This document shows, piece by piece, positions 1 through 8,637 of a stretch of 53,248 nucleotides of DNA. The notes under the pieces were generated by a model. It did no database searches. It saw nothing but the letters and a program-made list of their open reading frames with translations, and was not told the origin of the DNA. Origin of the DNA: CAMCHP01 sp036835325. Its GTDB lineage: Bacteria > Bacteroidota > Bacteroidia > Flavobacteriales_D > Sanyastnellaceae. The stretch spans positions 1 through 53,248 of the forward strand of contig DAITMF010000022.1 in the NCBI GenBank assembly GCA_036835325.1, read 5' to 3'. The position numbers and the translations under genes were made by a program. Numbering within the stretch: the stretch's first letter is position 1; each line of letters begins with the position of its first letter.

Positions 1-1
1 A

Positions 2-442
2 TCAACTGTTGCGCCGATCGATTTCGCGTTGTAGGTCTTTTGTTTTGAGGTCGTCGCGTTTGTCGTGCAATTTCTTGCCTTTTGCCAATGCAACTTTCAT
101 TTTGGCCAAACCACGGTCATTGATGAAGACCTCAAGTGGGACAATCGTTGCCGATTGGTCGCGGAGCCTCTTTTCAAGCTTGAACAATTCACTTCGGTTG
201 AGCAAGAGTTTGCGATCGCGCTTGGGTTTGTGGTTGGCATAGCCGCCGTTTTCATATTCTGCGATGAACATGTTGACCACAAACAGTTCACCTTTTTTGA
301 ATTTGCAAAATGCTTCAACAATGCTTGCCTTGCCTGAGCGAATCGATTTGATTTCGGTACCTGTGAGCTCAATACCGGCCACGTACTCATCTTCGAGAAA
401 ATACCTGAAACGTGCCTTCTTATTTTTGATTTCGTTCGCCAT
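2..442 (-). CDS. smpB: SsrA-binding protein SmpB
   Basis: This 146-residue protein is a full-length SmpB, the RNA-binding partner of tmRNA that delivers it to stalled ribosomes in trans-translation. The sequence shows the family hallmarks: an N-terminal NKKARFRYFLEDEY segment, the conserved GTEIKSIRSGKASI stretch near residues 28-41, and the basic C-terminal tail with KGKKLHDKRDDLK that inserts in the decoding centre. The ORF is complete, with its TGA at the very edge of the window. The ATG at 442 is supported by a TACCTTTG -7 box at 450-457, which leaves at most a few bases of leader. I saw no tmRNA gene in the window. Identification is by recognised family motifs and usual length. Confidence 0.97.
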   Translation of the reverse strand: MANEIKNKKARFRYFLEDEYVAGIELTGTEIKSIRSGKASIVEAFCKFKKGELFVVNMFIAEYENGGYANHKPKRDRKLLLNRSELFKLEKRLRDQSATIVPLEVFINDRGLAKMKVALAKGKKLHDKRDDLKTKDLQREIDRRNS

Positions 443-449
443 AGCACTG

Positions 450-457
450 CAAAGGTA
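450..457 (-). promoter_or_regulatory. -7 promoter box of smpB (TACCTTTG)
   Basis: Read on the minus strand this is TACCTTTG, an exact match to the Bacteroidota -7 consensus TAnnTTTG. It ends 7 bases before the smpB ATG, so the transcript would have almost no leader. I see no clear -33 TTG at the usual spacing. Confidence 0.55.
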
Positions 458-474
458 GCGAGAAGGGCGCTACG

Positions 475-993
475 CTAAGCCATTGGGTCGTTGAGTTGCC
501 CCCGTAGACCAAGTTCAACCACTTCCATGTCTTTGATTTGGGCGTTGTCGAGGGTGAATCGCAGCAAGGTGCGCATTTTGTGAAAACCGTATATTCCGGC
601 TGCGCCTGGATTGAGATACAACAGGTTGTACAAAGGGTCGCGTGCAACTTTAAGTATGTGGGAGTGCCCACAGATCAGGAGATTGGGTTTCCGCAAGCGG
701 ATGAGCTCAGGGATGCCCTTTGAGTAGCTCCCCGGACGGCCAACGATGTGCGTCATCCATACCGTAAAGCCTTCCATTTGAAAGTGCTGCTCAATGGGAT
801 GCATTCTCCGCAATTCATGTCCGTCAATGTTGCCGAACACCGCTCTAAAGGGTTTCAATTCTGCGAGCGCGTCACTCACTGCCGGGGTGCCGATGTCACC
901 GGCATGCCAAATTTCATCGCAACTGCTCACATAATGCGCAATGCGCTCATCGTGGTAGCCGTGCGTATCAGAAAGGAGTGCGATTCTTTTCAC
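475..993 (-). CDS. YfcE-type metallophosphoesterase
   Basis: A small calcineurin-like phosphoesterase of the MJ0936/YfcE family, which hydrolyses phosphodiesters with two metal ions. The metal-binding series is visible in order: SDTHG near the N-terminus, HAGDIG, FGNIDGHE, a histidine in WMTHIVG, CGHSH, and LNPGA near the C-terminus. The frame stays open to an ATG at 1020 (181 residues), but family members start right before the first motif, so I place the start at the GTG at 993 (MKRIALLSDTHG, 172 residues). A weak -7-like box TAACTTCG at 1000-1007 fits this start better. It lies 32 bases from smpB on the same strand. The physiological substrate cannot be told from sequence. Confidence 0.88.
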   Translation of the reverse strand: MKRIALLSDTHGYHDERIAHYVSSCDEIWHAGDIGTPAVSDALAELKPFRAVFGNIDGHELRRMHPIEQHFQMEGFTVWMTHIVGRPGSYSKGIPELIRLRKPNLLICGHSHILKVARDPLYNLLYLNPGAAGIYGFHKMRTLLRFTLDNAQIKDMEVVELGLRGQLNDPMA

Positions 994-1061
994 TGTTGCG
1001 AAGTTAGCAAGCCGTGGCAAGGTAATTGATACGACCTAGGTGATTTGATTACCTTCCGACC

Positions 1062-3032
1062 ATGAAGTATAACGCTAGAAACGGTTGGCGAACCGCCCTG
1101 TTCGCAATTCTCATGCTGTTTGGTGCAACGGTCGTTGCACAGCCTGCTCCGCGCTACAGCATCAAAGATGCCAAGGCCATTCGGTTTTATGAAGATGCGC
1201 TTCGGGCGTATGAGCTTGGCTTGATTCCGGAGGCGATGGATCAAATTGATCGTGCCATTGATAAAGCGCCCAATTTCTCTGAGGCCTTTGTTCTTCGCGC
1301 GCAGGTTTATGCCGATCAAAAGAACAGCGATGAGGCCATTGCTGATTTGGAGCAAGCCATCGCCATTGGAGCACCCGGCTTTGCTGATGTGCACTTTTAT
1401 TTGGGCGATTTGCAAATGCGCGAGTCGCAGTATGCGGCAGCCAAAGTCAATTTCGAAGCCTTGGTGTCAAAAGGTACGCGAAACAAAGCCTTGCTTGAGC
1501 GTGCTGAACTTTACATACGTTCGTGTGATTTTGCGATAACAGCCATTCAAAATCCGGTGCCGTTCAATCCTCAGAATCTTGGCCTAGGCGTGAATTCGGA
1601 GTTCGATGAATACTACCCATGCATCACTGCCGATGACCAAACCTTGCTCTTCACCCGACTCGTGCGCGACAACCGTGTACGCGGCGGTAAGCAAGAAGAT
1701 TTTTACGTAAGCCAGCTCGATCAAGGTTTGTGGGGGCCAGCCACTCCGGTCGCTGAAATCAATACCGCCTTCAACGAGGGCGCGCCAACGTTAAGCGCCG
1801 ACGGACAAATGCTGGTGTTTACAGCTTGCGAATTGCTCGGTGGTGATTGGGGCCCCTACCAAGGTTATGGAAGTTGCGACCTCTTTTATGCGCGAAAAAG
1901 TGGCGACCAATGGGGCAATGCCATTAACCTTCAGCCGCTGAACAGCTACGACTGGGAGTCGCAACCGTCGTTTTCAGCCGATGGAAGAACCCTGTATTTC
2001 GTTCGGGGGAAGCGCACGGCACAGGGCATTGGTCGGCAAGACATCTATTTCTCGGTGCTGCAAGCCGATGGAAATTGGTCGAAACCCGAGCGCGTGCCGG
2101 GGTTGGTCAATACACCCTTTGAAGAAGAATCGGTGCTCATCCATCCCGATGGAGAATCACTGTATTTCAGTTCGAACGGGCATCCCGGAATGGGCGGACT
2201 CGACATCTTCGTGAGCCGAAAACAGCCCGATGGCAGCTGGGGCGAGCCCATCAACTTGGGTTACCCGATCAATACAGGCGCCGATGAGAACTCCATTCTC
2301 GTGAACGCTTCTGGCGAGGTAGCCTATTTTGCAAGCAACCGTGAAGGCGGTTTGGGAGGTCTGGATTTGTACAGCTTTGAACTGCCTGAACACGCCAAGC
2401 CGAAGGCAGTAAGTTTCGTTAAAGGCGAGGTATTTGACGCGGTTTCGTTGCGCCGATTGGAAGCACGCTTTGAATTAATTGATTTGGAAACTTCCAAAGT
2501 GGTGGCTGAGAATTACAGCAACCCGGTAAACGGTGAGTTTTTGGTGGTACTTCCGCCTGGTAAAGACTATGCCTTGAACGTTGCACGGGCCGGCTACCTG
2601 TTTTACTCGGCCAACTTCAGTTTGAAAGGCGTGAAGGCGGGCGAACCTTACTTGCTCGAAGTGCCACTTGAAAAGCTCAAGGAGGGCAGCCGCGTGGTGC
2701 TAAACAATGTGTTTTTCGCCACCGATAGCTATGTGCTCGAAGATGCGTCACGCGCTGAATTGAATAAGTTAATTGAGCTCTTGGTGAACAATCCGGGGCT
2801 GAATTTGGAGATTGGTGGGCATACTGACTCCGTAGGCAGCGACGCAGACAACCTCTTGCTCTCAGAGCGCCGCGCAAGCGCTGTGGTTGACTACCTCGTA
2901 GCAAACGGGGTTGTAAATAATCGCTTAACGGCTAAGGGTTACGGAGAAACCCAACCTGTAGCTGACAATGCCACAGAGGCAGGTAGAGCGTTGAACCGAC
3001 GTACTGAAATGAAGGTGACCCAAATGCGGTGA
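1062..3032 (+). CDS. PorE-like TPR / beta-propeller / OmpA-family protein
   Basis: A 656-residue exported protein with a signal peptide (about residues 1-26, ending VVAQ), TPR-like helices (about 30-145), five PD40/WD40-like propeller motifs of the form xSADGxxLxF (about 180-415), a carboxypeptidase-regulatory-like beta domain (about 450-525) and a C-terminal OmpA peptidoglycan-binding domain (about 545-656, with GGHTDSVGSDADN and LSERRA). This exact domain order and length match PorE, the T9SS component that anchors the machine to peptidoglycan. Bacteroidota carry several paralogs with the same layout, so PorE itself is an inference. Its stop codon abuts the stop of the convergent kinase gene with no base between them. 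Confidence 0.85.
   Translation: MKYNARNGWRTALFAILMLFGATVVAQPAPRYSIKDAKAIRFYEDALRAYELGLIPEAMDQIDRAIDKAPNFSEAFVLRAQVYADQKNSDEAIADLEQAIAIGAPGFADVHFYLGDLQMRESQYAAAKVNFEALVSKGTRNKALLERAELYIRSCDFAITAIQNPVPFNPQNLGLGVNSEFDEYYPCITADDQTLLFTRLVRDNRVRGGKQEDFYVSQLDQGLWGPATPVAEINTAFNEGAPTLSADGQMLVFTACELLGGDWGPYQGYGSCDLFYARKSGDQWGNAINLQPLNSYDWESQPSFSADGRTLYFVRGKRTAQGIGRQDIYFSVLQADGNWSKPERVPGLVNTPFEEESVLIHPDGESLYFSSNGHPGMGGLDIFVSRKQPDGSWGEPINLGYPINTGADENSILVNASGEVAYFASNREGGLGGLDLYSFELPEHAKPKAVSFVKGEVFDAVSLRRLEARFELIDLETSKVVAENYSNPVNGEFLVVLPPGKDYALNVARAGYLFYSANFSLKGVKAGEPYLLEVPLEKLKEGSRVVLNNVFFATDSYVLEDASRAELNKLIELLVNNPGLNLEIGGHTDSVGSDADNLLLSERRASAVVDYLVANGVVNNRLTAKGYGETQPVADNATEAGRALNRRTEMKVTQMR
2138..2146 (-). 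repeat. GGATGGATG 9-mer, copy 1 (coding)
   Basis: CATCCATCC on the plus strand inside the PorE-like gene, where it is read as part of the residues L-I-H-P-D. It belongs to the window-wide 9-mer family described in the findings. Confidence 0.8.
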
Positions 3033-4751
3033 TTACATTGCCAAAGGCAAGCTAAGAATGCACGCGCTTTGCTGATTTTCGGTCTTTGCCACCTCGATTT
3101 GTCCGCCCAAATAATTGATCATGGGCTGAATGCCGGGAGAATTGACAATGCTGGCATGCGCGTTGATAAGAACTCCATTCCTGTCGGTCGGTGTAACGAT
3201 GATGGAGCATTTCTTCGCATCAGCTTCGATGGCAATGTCAATGGTAGCTTCAGGATTGTTTTCATCCAAACGGTTTGAAGCAAAGTTGAAAAGTGTCCAA
3301 AGGCAGTTCTTCAAAATGCTTGTTTGGGTTCTGATGACAATGGTGTCGTTTCCTGAAACGTTGAAGCGAAGACGGTCAATGCGCTGTTCTCGCCTAAACT
3401 CATCGGTCACTTGCCTTACAAACTCCGGCAGGCCAATGCTTGAGAAGAACGCATGGTCAGGTGAACGGCCTTCAAGTACGTTATGCAATTCGTGCAAACT
3501 GTCGTCAAGAAGGGCAATTTCACCGTTGACTTTCGTTGCGAGCTCTTGAACGCCCGCATCTCCGTTGCTTTTTCGGATGAGCAGTTGAAGTATGTTCTTC
3601 GCGTTCACAACCGGTGCCCTCAGGTGGTGCGAGACAATGTGGCTGAACTTGAGGATGTCTTCACTTTTTTGCCGCAACTCATTCACCGTTGAATCGAGTT
3701 CTTTCGAGGTTTGCTTTAATTCAGTAATATCGATCAAGGTGCCGATGAGTTCGGGCTCGTCTTTTTTACTGTCGTCAAGGGTTATATTGGCCAAAATGAA
3801 AACCTCAGAGCCGTTTTTTCGCTTGAGGTGCATTTCATAGTTTTTCAGCACCTTTTCATTGGTGAGGCGTTGAATGTAGTCGTTCCGGTCAGCTTGATTG
3901 AAATAAATGCTGACCGCTGGGGCATTGAGCAGCTCATCGCGTGTGTAGCCAAAGGTCGCGGCGAATGCGTCGTTCAATTCTAGAAACTTGCCTGAAACGG
4001 TGCTTCGAAATATTCCGGCCATGTTTGACTCAAGCAAGTGTTTGAGTTCGTCGCGGTTGCGTTCCAAATGTTCATTCAAACGGCGGGTTTCAGTTACATC
4101 GTAGCCAAAGCCTAAAATCCAGGCGATTGTGCCATCTTGGTTGAGGAGCGGTATCAACTGGCGATTTCTGAACCGAAATTCCCCATTCCATTCAAAGCGT
4201 TCAGTCCACTCGACTGCTTGATTTGCATTTAAGCAACGGTTGAACTGCATTCGACGTTCGTCAGCGAGGTGCAAGTTCTTGCCTATGCGTTGAAACAGAT
4301 CGTAGTCGTTTCGGCCAATGATCCATTTTCTAAATTCGTTGTCTTTGAACGCTTTTTGGTTCGCGTATACGTACCGGTGATCGGTCGAAAACACAACGAT
4401 TTCGGCATTCAAATTGTTGAGCAAAGACTCAATTACGAGCTCATCCCTCCCCACAAAATTCTCAAGCATAACACGTTCCTTATGGCCGGTGTTTCGCCAG
4501 AGTGTGCACATGCCTTCAGGACCTTCAAACGATTCAGGGACAAAGAAGTACCCGTCAATTGTGATCGCACTTAACTCGAGCAATGGGTCGAGAAAATCGT
4601 TGAGAATTTTGTCTTGAAACTGCTCGCGTCTCACAAAACCGGAGGCGGTGATAATGCGAATGGGCGGCTCAAACCGGTGCACGATGAACCATGCAGGAAC
4701 CGAGGCCGTTTCGAAGTATGATTTGTCACGTTCTCTCAAGGTTCGGTGCAT
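3033..4751 (-). CDS. PAS-domain histidine-kinase-like sensor with degenerate ATPase domain
   Basis: A soluble sensor of 572 residues without membrane segments. After an N-terminal region it shows two PAS domains, the first ending GFGYDVTETRRLNEHL and the second ending GTLIDITELKQTSKEL, then a HisKA-like helix with SHHLRAPVVN around the presumptive phospho-histidine. The C-terminal part resembles a HATPase fold but lacks a recognisable D-x-G-x-G nucleotide-binding motif; the matching place reads PTDRNG. It may therefore be a pseudokinase or a highly diverged kinase. The frame is open to an ATG at 4787, but a TATCTTTG -7 box at 4764-4771 lies inside that extension, so I use the ATG at 4751. No response regulator lies next to it. 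Confidence 0.82.
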   Translation of the reverse strand: MHRTLRERDKSYFETASVPAWFIVHRFEPPIRIITASGFVRREQFQDKILNDFLDPLLELSAITIDGYFFVPESFEGPEGMCTLWRNTGHKERVMLENFVGRDELVIESLLNNLNAEIVVFSTDHRYVYANQKAFKDNEFRKWIIGRNDYDLFQRIGKNLHLADERRMQFNRCLNANQAVEWTERFEWNGEFRFRNRQLIPLLNQDGTIAWILGFGYDVTETRRLNEHLERNRDELKHLLESNMAGIFRSTVSGKFLELNDAFAATFGYTRDELLNAPAVSIYFNQADRNDYIQRLTNEKVLKNYEMHLKRKNGSEVFILANITLDDSKKDEPELIGTLIDITELKQTSKELDSTVNELRQKSEDILKFSHIVSHHLRAPVVNAKNILQLLIRKSNGDAGVQELATKVNGEIALLDDSLHELHNVLEGRSPDHAFFSSIGLPEFVRQVTDEFRREQRIDRLRFNVSGNDTIVIRTQTSILKNCLWTLFNFASNRLDENNPEATIDIAIEADAKKCSIIVTPTDRNGVLINAHASIVNSPGIQPMINYLGGQIEVAKTENQQSACILSLPLAM

Positions 4752-4763
4752 GATCGATTTGAC

Positions 4764-4771
4764 CAAAGATA
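4764..4771 (-). promoter_or_regulatory. -7 promoter box of the PAS kinase gene (TATCTTTG)
   Basis: TATCTTTG on the minus strand matches TAnnTTTG exactly and ends 12 bases before the chosen ATG at 4751. A CAAA on the plus strand at 4786-4789 (TTTG on the minus strand) could be a -33 element, though its 14-base spacing is short. Confidence 0.5.
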
Positions 4772-4813
4772 ATGTCGAAAACCACAAAAATGACAGTTTT
4801 ATTATACTTATCT

Positions 4814-4842
4814 ACGAAATGACAAAAAGCAGCGACGAAATG
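4814..4842 (-). repeat. Paired direct repeat ACGAAATG upstream of the kinase gene
   Basis: ACGAAATG occurs at 4814-4821 and again at 4835-4842, a 21-base period (two helical turns). Each copy is followed by an A-rich run with CAAA. The pair lies in the 112-base gap upstream of the kinase promoter and downstream of the safE stop codon. It could be a tandem activator site; this is inference from spacing and position only. Confidence 0.35.
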
Positions 4843-4863
4843 CACAAATAAGAGAAGGTTGAA

Positions 4864-5562
4864 TCAATGGCAACCTGCTGCTGTGCCCATAACAATGGTG
4901 TGCGAAGGCGATAAAAACGGAATGCCCAAATCCAATCCGCGAAGCACCAAAAGAATGCCCACAATGGCCGTTGTGTACATCAAAACTTTGCTAAAATTCT
5001 TGCTGTTTGGCAGCACACGGTCACGAATCACCTGCAAGGCTGAAAGCGCCACTGCGGTGCCCATCCCGAAGAGAAACATAAAAACAGCGCCTCCGGCCCA
5101 AGTGCCTGTAGCCAATGCCCCGGCCAAGCTTACGTACAAGGGGCCGCACGGCAACATACCGTTCAATGCGCCAAGACCCAGCCATGTCGACATTCTGTTT
5201 TTCTCAAGGCTGCGGAAAAGCGAGGTGCGCGCCTCATCAATGGGTTTACGTAGCGGCGCGGGAACCGAAATTCGGTGCGTAATGCGTGGCACCAAGGCAA
5301 AAATCACCATGAGCGTTCCTCCTGCAATAGCGACTGACCGTTGCCAGGTGAACAATTCAATGCCTTGACCGATGCTTCCGGCTATACTGCCCAACGCGGC
5401 ATACACGAAGCTGCGACCGAGGTGGTAGTTCAGTCGATTGCCCCACCGGCGAATCGGCGATAGGTTTCTCCCCGGAAGGGCAAGCACCAGCGGACCGCAC
5501 ATTCCCACGCAGTGCAAACCGGTCACCAAACCAAGTGTTATGCCTGCCCAGAGTATGCTCAC
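4864..5562 (-). CDS. SafE/DsbD-like membrane protein of the cbb3 cluster
   Basis: A 232-residue polytopic membrane protein of the TauE/SafE-like, UreH/DsbD_2 type found at the end of cbb3 oxidase clusters, where it is thought to help copper or cytochrome maturation. Visible marks are the N-terminal GLHCVGMCGPL with paired cysteines in the first membrane helix and the later MLPCGPLYVSLAGAL motif, which repeats the P-C-G-P signature, plus about six hydrophobic segments. The start is a GTG whose bases overlap the ccoH stop (GTGA), showing translational coupling. It is the last gene of the minus-strand respiratory run. Which metal or thiol substrate it handles cannot be told from sequence. Confidence 0.85.
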   Translation of the reverse strand: MSILWAGITLGLVTGLHCVGMCGPLVLALPGRNLSPIRRWGNRLNYHLGRSFVYAALGSIAGSIGQGIELFTWQRSVAIAGGTLMVIFALVPRITHRISVPAPLRKPIDEARTSLFRSLEKNRMSTWLGLGALNGMLPCGPLYVSLAGALATGTWAGGAVFMFLFGMGTAVALSALQVIRDRVLPNSKNFSKVLMYTTAIVGILLVLRGLDLGIPFLSPSHTIVMGTAAGCH

Positions 5563-5993
5563 AGGTCAATAGGGGTTTCGTAGAAGTAGTTTTTTCCGTT
5601 TGCTTCCCAGCTGAGTTTGACTTGATAGCGGTGTGCGCCCAGTTCACCGTACTGTACCAACATTCGGCCATTTTCGTCGAGCGCCAAATCAAAGCTACGG
5701 TCGCCTGCGCGTCCGGTAGGATCGTAAAACACTACTTCGCCGCTTCCGCGAATTTCAGCTGGCTCGACTTCAATGCTCACACCTGTTTCGGTGGCGTGAA
5801 TGGCCGGTTCGTAGTGGTGCGCGGCGAGATTGTGTTGCGCATCAATGCGGTCTTGGTAAGCGATTTCCTGCGCGTAGTAATCATCGGCCACGAGGTCGAA
5901 GTCGATTTGCAAGGTTTTGTAAACCAAGAACCCCATGAACGCGATAAACGATGCGAGAAACAGTGTGATTCCTTTGCCCCAGTTCATTTTCAT
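5559..5993 (-). CDS. ccoH: FixH/CcoH cbb3 oxidase assembly protein
   Basis: A 144-residue protein with one N-terminal membrane helix (about residues 8-27) and a periplasmic beta-rich domain, matching the FixH family, which stabilises assembly of cbb3 oxidase. Its place directly after ccoG (2-base gap) and before the SafE-like gene (4-base overlap) supports the call more than any single motif. The family is poorly conserved in sequence, but the length, topology and the LVADDYYAQEIAYQDRI stretch just after the membrane helix (DYY...Y pattern) are typical. Confidence 0.88.
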   Translation of the reverse strand: MKMNWGKGITLFLASFIAFMGFLVYKTLQIDFDLVADDYYAQEIAYQDRIDAQHNLAAHHYEPAIHATETGVSIEVEPAEIRGSGEVVFYDPTGRAGDRSFDLALDENGRMLVQYGELGAHRYQVKLSWEANGKNYFYETPIDL

Positions 5994-5995
5994 GA

Positions 5996-7420
5996 CTATT
6001 GTTTTTTGGTGGATGGCATTGGACCGATGAAGTTGGTTTTCACCGTTTCAATCAGCCGGTCATTTTCATAGATGCCAATAACCACAGGTGTTTTTGTTGT
6101 GGTGAGTTGTTCTTTATGGATGCGGATGAAGAACACACCATCGTGCTGGCCTTGCTTCTCCACACTCAAGCTGTCGCCAACCATTTGAACCGATGCAAAC
6201 TCGCTTTCTGAGCGTATCGTTACCGGAAGGTCGCGGTTGGTTTTGTTCACGATGGAATAGTTGTACAGGTTGGTGTACGAACCGTTGCCTTCGTCTTGGT
6301 AGAGCATGCCCGGCGTGCGCAGTACACTTGTTTCTACGTCACTTCGCAGGAAGAGCAGTGTTGACAGCACGCCGATTAGAATCACCAAAACAGCGGTGTA
6401 GGCTTTTGCACGGCCGGTGTAAACAAAGCCGGTGTTGTTGGTGATTTGGTTTTCGCTCGCATAGCGGATAAGGCCGCGTGGCTTGTCGATGCGGTCCATG
6501 ATGTTGTCACACGCATCAATGCAGGCAGTGCAGTTGACGCACTCCATTTGCGTGCCGTTGCGAATATCGATGCCGGTCGGACACACCGCAACACATGCGT
6601 TGCAGTCAATGCAATCACCTTTTCCAACGGCTTGGCGATCTTCACCTTTGCGAAATTTCGATCGTTCTTCTCCACGAACATGGTCATAGGCAATGACCAC
6701 CGAATCACGGTCAAGCAGAACGCCCTGTAAACGTCCGTACGGACAAATCGCAATGCACACTTGCTCGCGCATCCAAGCAAAGACGCCGTAGAAGACGAAC
6801 GAGAAGCCTACAATTCCAACCAGGCCACCAATGTGTTCAGATGGTGGTTCGGTAACGATGCGAATCAATTCGTCGCTTCCGATGATGTACGCTAGAAAAG
6901 TGTTGCCGATAATGAACGATAGAATGTAGAAGAGGCTGTGTTTGCTGACCCGCTTGATGATTTTTTCACGGTTCCATGGCATGTTCTTGAGCTTCCTTTG
7001 GTGCGAAGCGTCGCCATCAATCCAGAATTCAATCCTCCGAAAAACCATTTCCATGAAAATGGTTTGAGGGCATATCCATCCACAAAAAATACGTCCGAAA
7101 GCCACCGTGAATACAATGACGAACACCACCATTGTAATCATTCCCAAGAGGAAGTAAATCGTATCCTGCGGCCAGAATACCTGGCCGAGGATAACGAATT
7201 TACGCTCGATGATGTTTACAAGCAGAAGCGGTTCTCCACCGATGCGAATGAAGGGCCCGGCAAACAAGAAGGCCAAAAAGAGGTAGCTCAGTAGCTTCCT
7301 GCGGTCGAAATAGCGGCCTTCGGGTTTTTTGGGGAAGATCCAAATCCGCTTTCCTTTGCTGTCAACCGTGGCAATGGAGTCGCGGAAACTGGCTTCTTCT
7401 TCTTCGGTGAATACGCTCAT
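5996..7420 (-). CDS. ccoG: CcoG (FixG/RdxA-like) cbb3 oxidase accessory ferredoxin
   Basis: A 474-residue polytopic membrane protein with polyferredoxin clusters. It is known in other bacteria as a cupric reductase that supplies Cu(I) for cbb3 assembly. Seen here are several membrane helices, the CGWICPQTIFMEMVFRR motif, the CIAICPYGRLQG motif, and two 4Fe-4S binding sites CIDCNACVAVCPTGIDI and CVNCTACIDACD (about residues 270-310), followed by a C-terminal Ig-like periplasmic domain. It lies 8 bases after ccoP and 2 bases before ccoH. All cysteine motifs are intact. Confidence 0.96.
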   Translation of the reverse strand: MSVFTEEEEASFRDSIATVDSKGKRIWIFPKKPEGRYFDRRKLLSYLFLAFLFAGPFIRIGGEPLLLVNIIERKFVILGQVFWPQDTIYFLLGMITMVVFVIVFTVAFGRIFCGWICPQTIFMEMVFRRIEFWIDGDASHQRKLKNMPWNREKIIKRVSKHSLFYILSFIIGNTFLAYIIGSDELIRIVTEPPSEHIGGLVGIVGFSFVFYGVFAWMREQVCIAICPYGRLQGVLLDRDSVVIAYDHVRGEERSKFRKGEDRQAVGKGDCIDCNACVAVCPTGIDIRNGTQMECVNCTACIDACDNIMDRIDKPRGLIRYASENQITNNTGFVYTGRAKAYTAVLVILIGVLSTLLFLRSDVETSVLRTPGMLYQDEGNGSYTNLYNYSIVNKTNRDLPVTIRSESEFASVQMVGDSLSVEKQGQHDGVFFIRIHKEQLTTTKTPVVIGIYENDRLIETVKTNFIGPMPSTKKQ

Positions 7421-7428
7421 GGTTTGTG

Positions 7429-8637
7429 TTATTTGACACTGACGGTGAGGTCAGAGTTGGGTTCATTTTGTGCAGTGGCCGGGGTTTCAGCAGGAGCCTC
7501 GGTTGCCGGGGTTGGTTCTGCTTCCGGAGCTTGTTCTGCGCCTTGCGGCACAGCCGGATCAACGTGCACACCTTGCGGTTCTTTAGCGCCTGCAGGGTTG
7601 GTGCCTTGCATGCTCAAGATGTACGTCGATACGTTTTGGATTTGAATCGCGGTCAGGTTGGTGTTCCAGGCTTGCATGCCTTTTGCAGGTACGCCGTATT
7701 TGATCACTTTGAACACGTCGTTGATGCTGCCACCGTGCAGCCAGTGGGTATCGGTAAGGTTCGGACCAACACCGCCTTCGAGCGACTGGCCGTGGCACAC
7801 CGCACAGTTCGCTTTGTAAATGCTGCCGCCCGCTGTTAACCGCTCATCTTCCAAGAGGTACACCACGGAGGTTTCGTCGACGTTCATTTTGGCGCGTGCG
7901 ATGTAGGCTGCAACTTCAGCCTCGGCCTCCGCGGTTTTTATCGCGAGTTCTTCTTTGGGCAGTGCGCCTGTTTTCAAGATGTGGTAGTGGGTGAGGTACA
8001 CCACGCCGAAGATGATGGAGATGTAGAAGGTCCACTTCCACCAAGGTGGGAGGTTGTTGTCAAGCTCGTGAATTCCGTCGTAGTCGTGGTTGAGCAAAAG
8101 GTCTTTCTCGTGTTCAATTGATTTGAGGTCGTTGATGCGCATCCAAAAGCGACTGAACCAAGAAGGGCCTTCACTTAAAGGTGCCATAACCGGATCAACG
8201 GCATCCAAGCCGGCCACTTTTTTGGTGACTTTGCTGAGAAGGCGCAACTGCAAGAGTGCGTAGAACATCAAGAAAAGGTTGGCAGCGGCCATCGCCCAAA
8301 ACGCACTGTCGGAGAAGATGAAACGCGCTTCTTCGGCCGCATCCATCCCGGCATCCTGAGCGAAGCCAAGGTGGCTCACAAGGAGGAGTAGAATCAAACT
8401 CGCTGCTTTTGGTTTCCAAAGGTTTTTTGATTCCGCAAGGTTGCGGATGGCCGAGTTCACCGTGAGAATAATCATGGTGAATACGACAGCGGTGCCCATG
8501 AAGAGCCACAACCATACTTCATCTGACAAACCAAAGTGTTGTCCTTGAACAGGAGGAGCAACTTTTTCAACTGCTTCTTGAGCCATAGCCAATGCCGGCA
8601 AAGCGGCTGCGATGGCGCTGAGGGTATGTGCTTTCAT
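7429..8637 (-). CDS. ccoP: cbb3 cytochrome c oxidase subunit III (CcoP), monoheme form
   Basis: A 402-residue membrane-anchored cytochrome c that passes electrons to the CcoN active site. The N-terminal half has several hydrophobic segments and the typical DNNLPPWWKWTFYISI anchor. The C-terminal domain carries a single heme site CAVCH (about residue 280) with a downstream PAKGMQAW that can supply the methionine ligand. Proteobacterial CcoP usually has two hemes; one heme with a longer N-terminus is common in Bacteroidota. The last 50 or so residues form a Pro/Ala/Glu-rich low-complexity tail. Two stretches look like signal peptides (ALAMAQEA at the N-terminus and SHLGFAQDAG near residue 90), which suggests fusion of an older small gene with CcoP. 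Its ATG overlaps the ccoQ stop. Confidence 0.95.
   Translation of the reverse strand: MKAHTLSAIAAALPALAMAQEAVEKVAPPVQGQHFGLSDEVWLWLFMGTAVVFTMIILTVNSAIRNLAESKNLWKPKAASLILLLLVSHLGFAQDAGMDAAEEARFIFSDSAFWAMAAANLFLMFYALLQLRLLSKVTKKVAGLDAVDPVMAPLSEGPSWFSRFWMRINDLKSIEHEKDLLLNHDYDGIHELDNNLPPWWKWTFYISIIFGVVYLTHYHILKTGALPKEELAIKTAEAEAEVAAYIARAKMNVDETSVVYLLEDERLTAGGSIYKANCAVCHGQSLEGGVGPNLTDTHWLHGGSINDVFKVIKYGVPAKGMQAWNTNLTAIQIQNVSTYILSMQGTNPAGAKEPQGVHVDPAVPQGAEQAPEAEPTPATEAPAETPATAQNEPNSDLTVSVK
8340..8348 (-). repeat. GGATGGATG 9-mer, copy 2 (coding)
   Basis: GGATGGATG in the sense direction of ccoP, read as A-G-M-D-A. It is a member of the window-wide 9-mer family. Confidence 0.8.
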
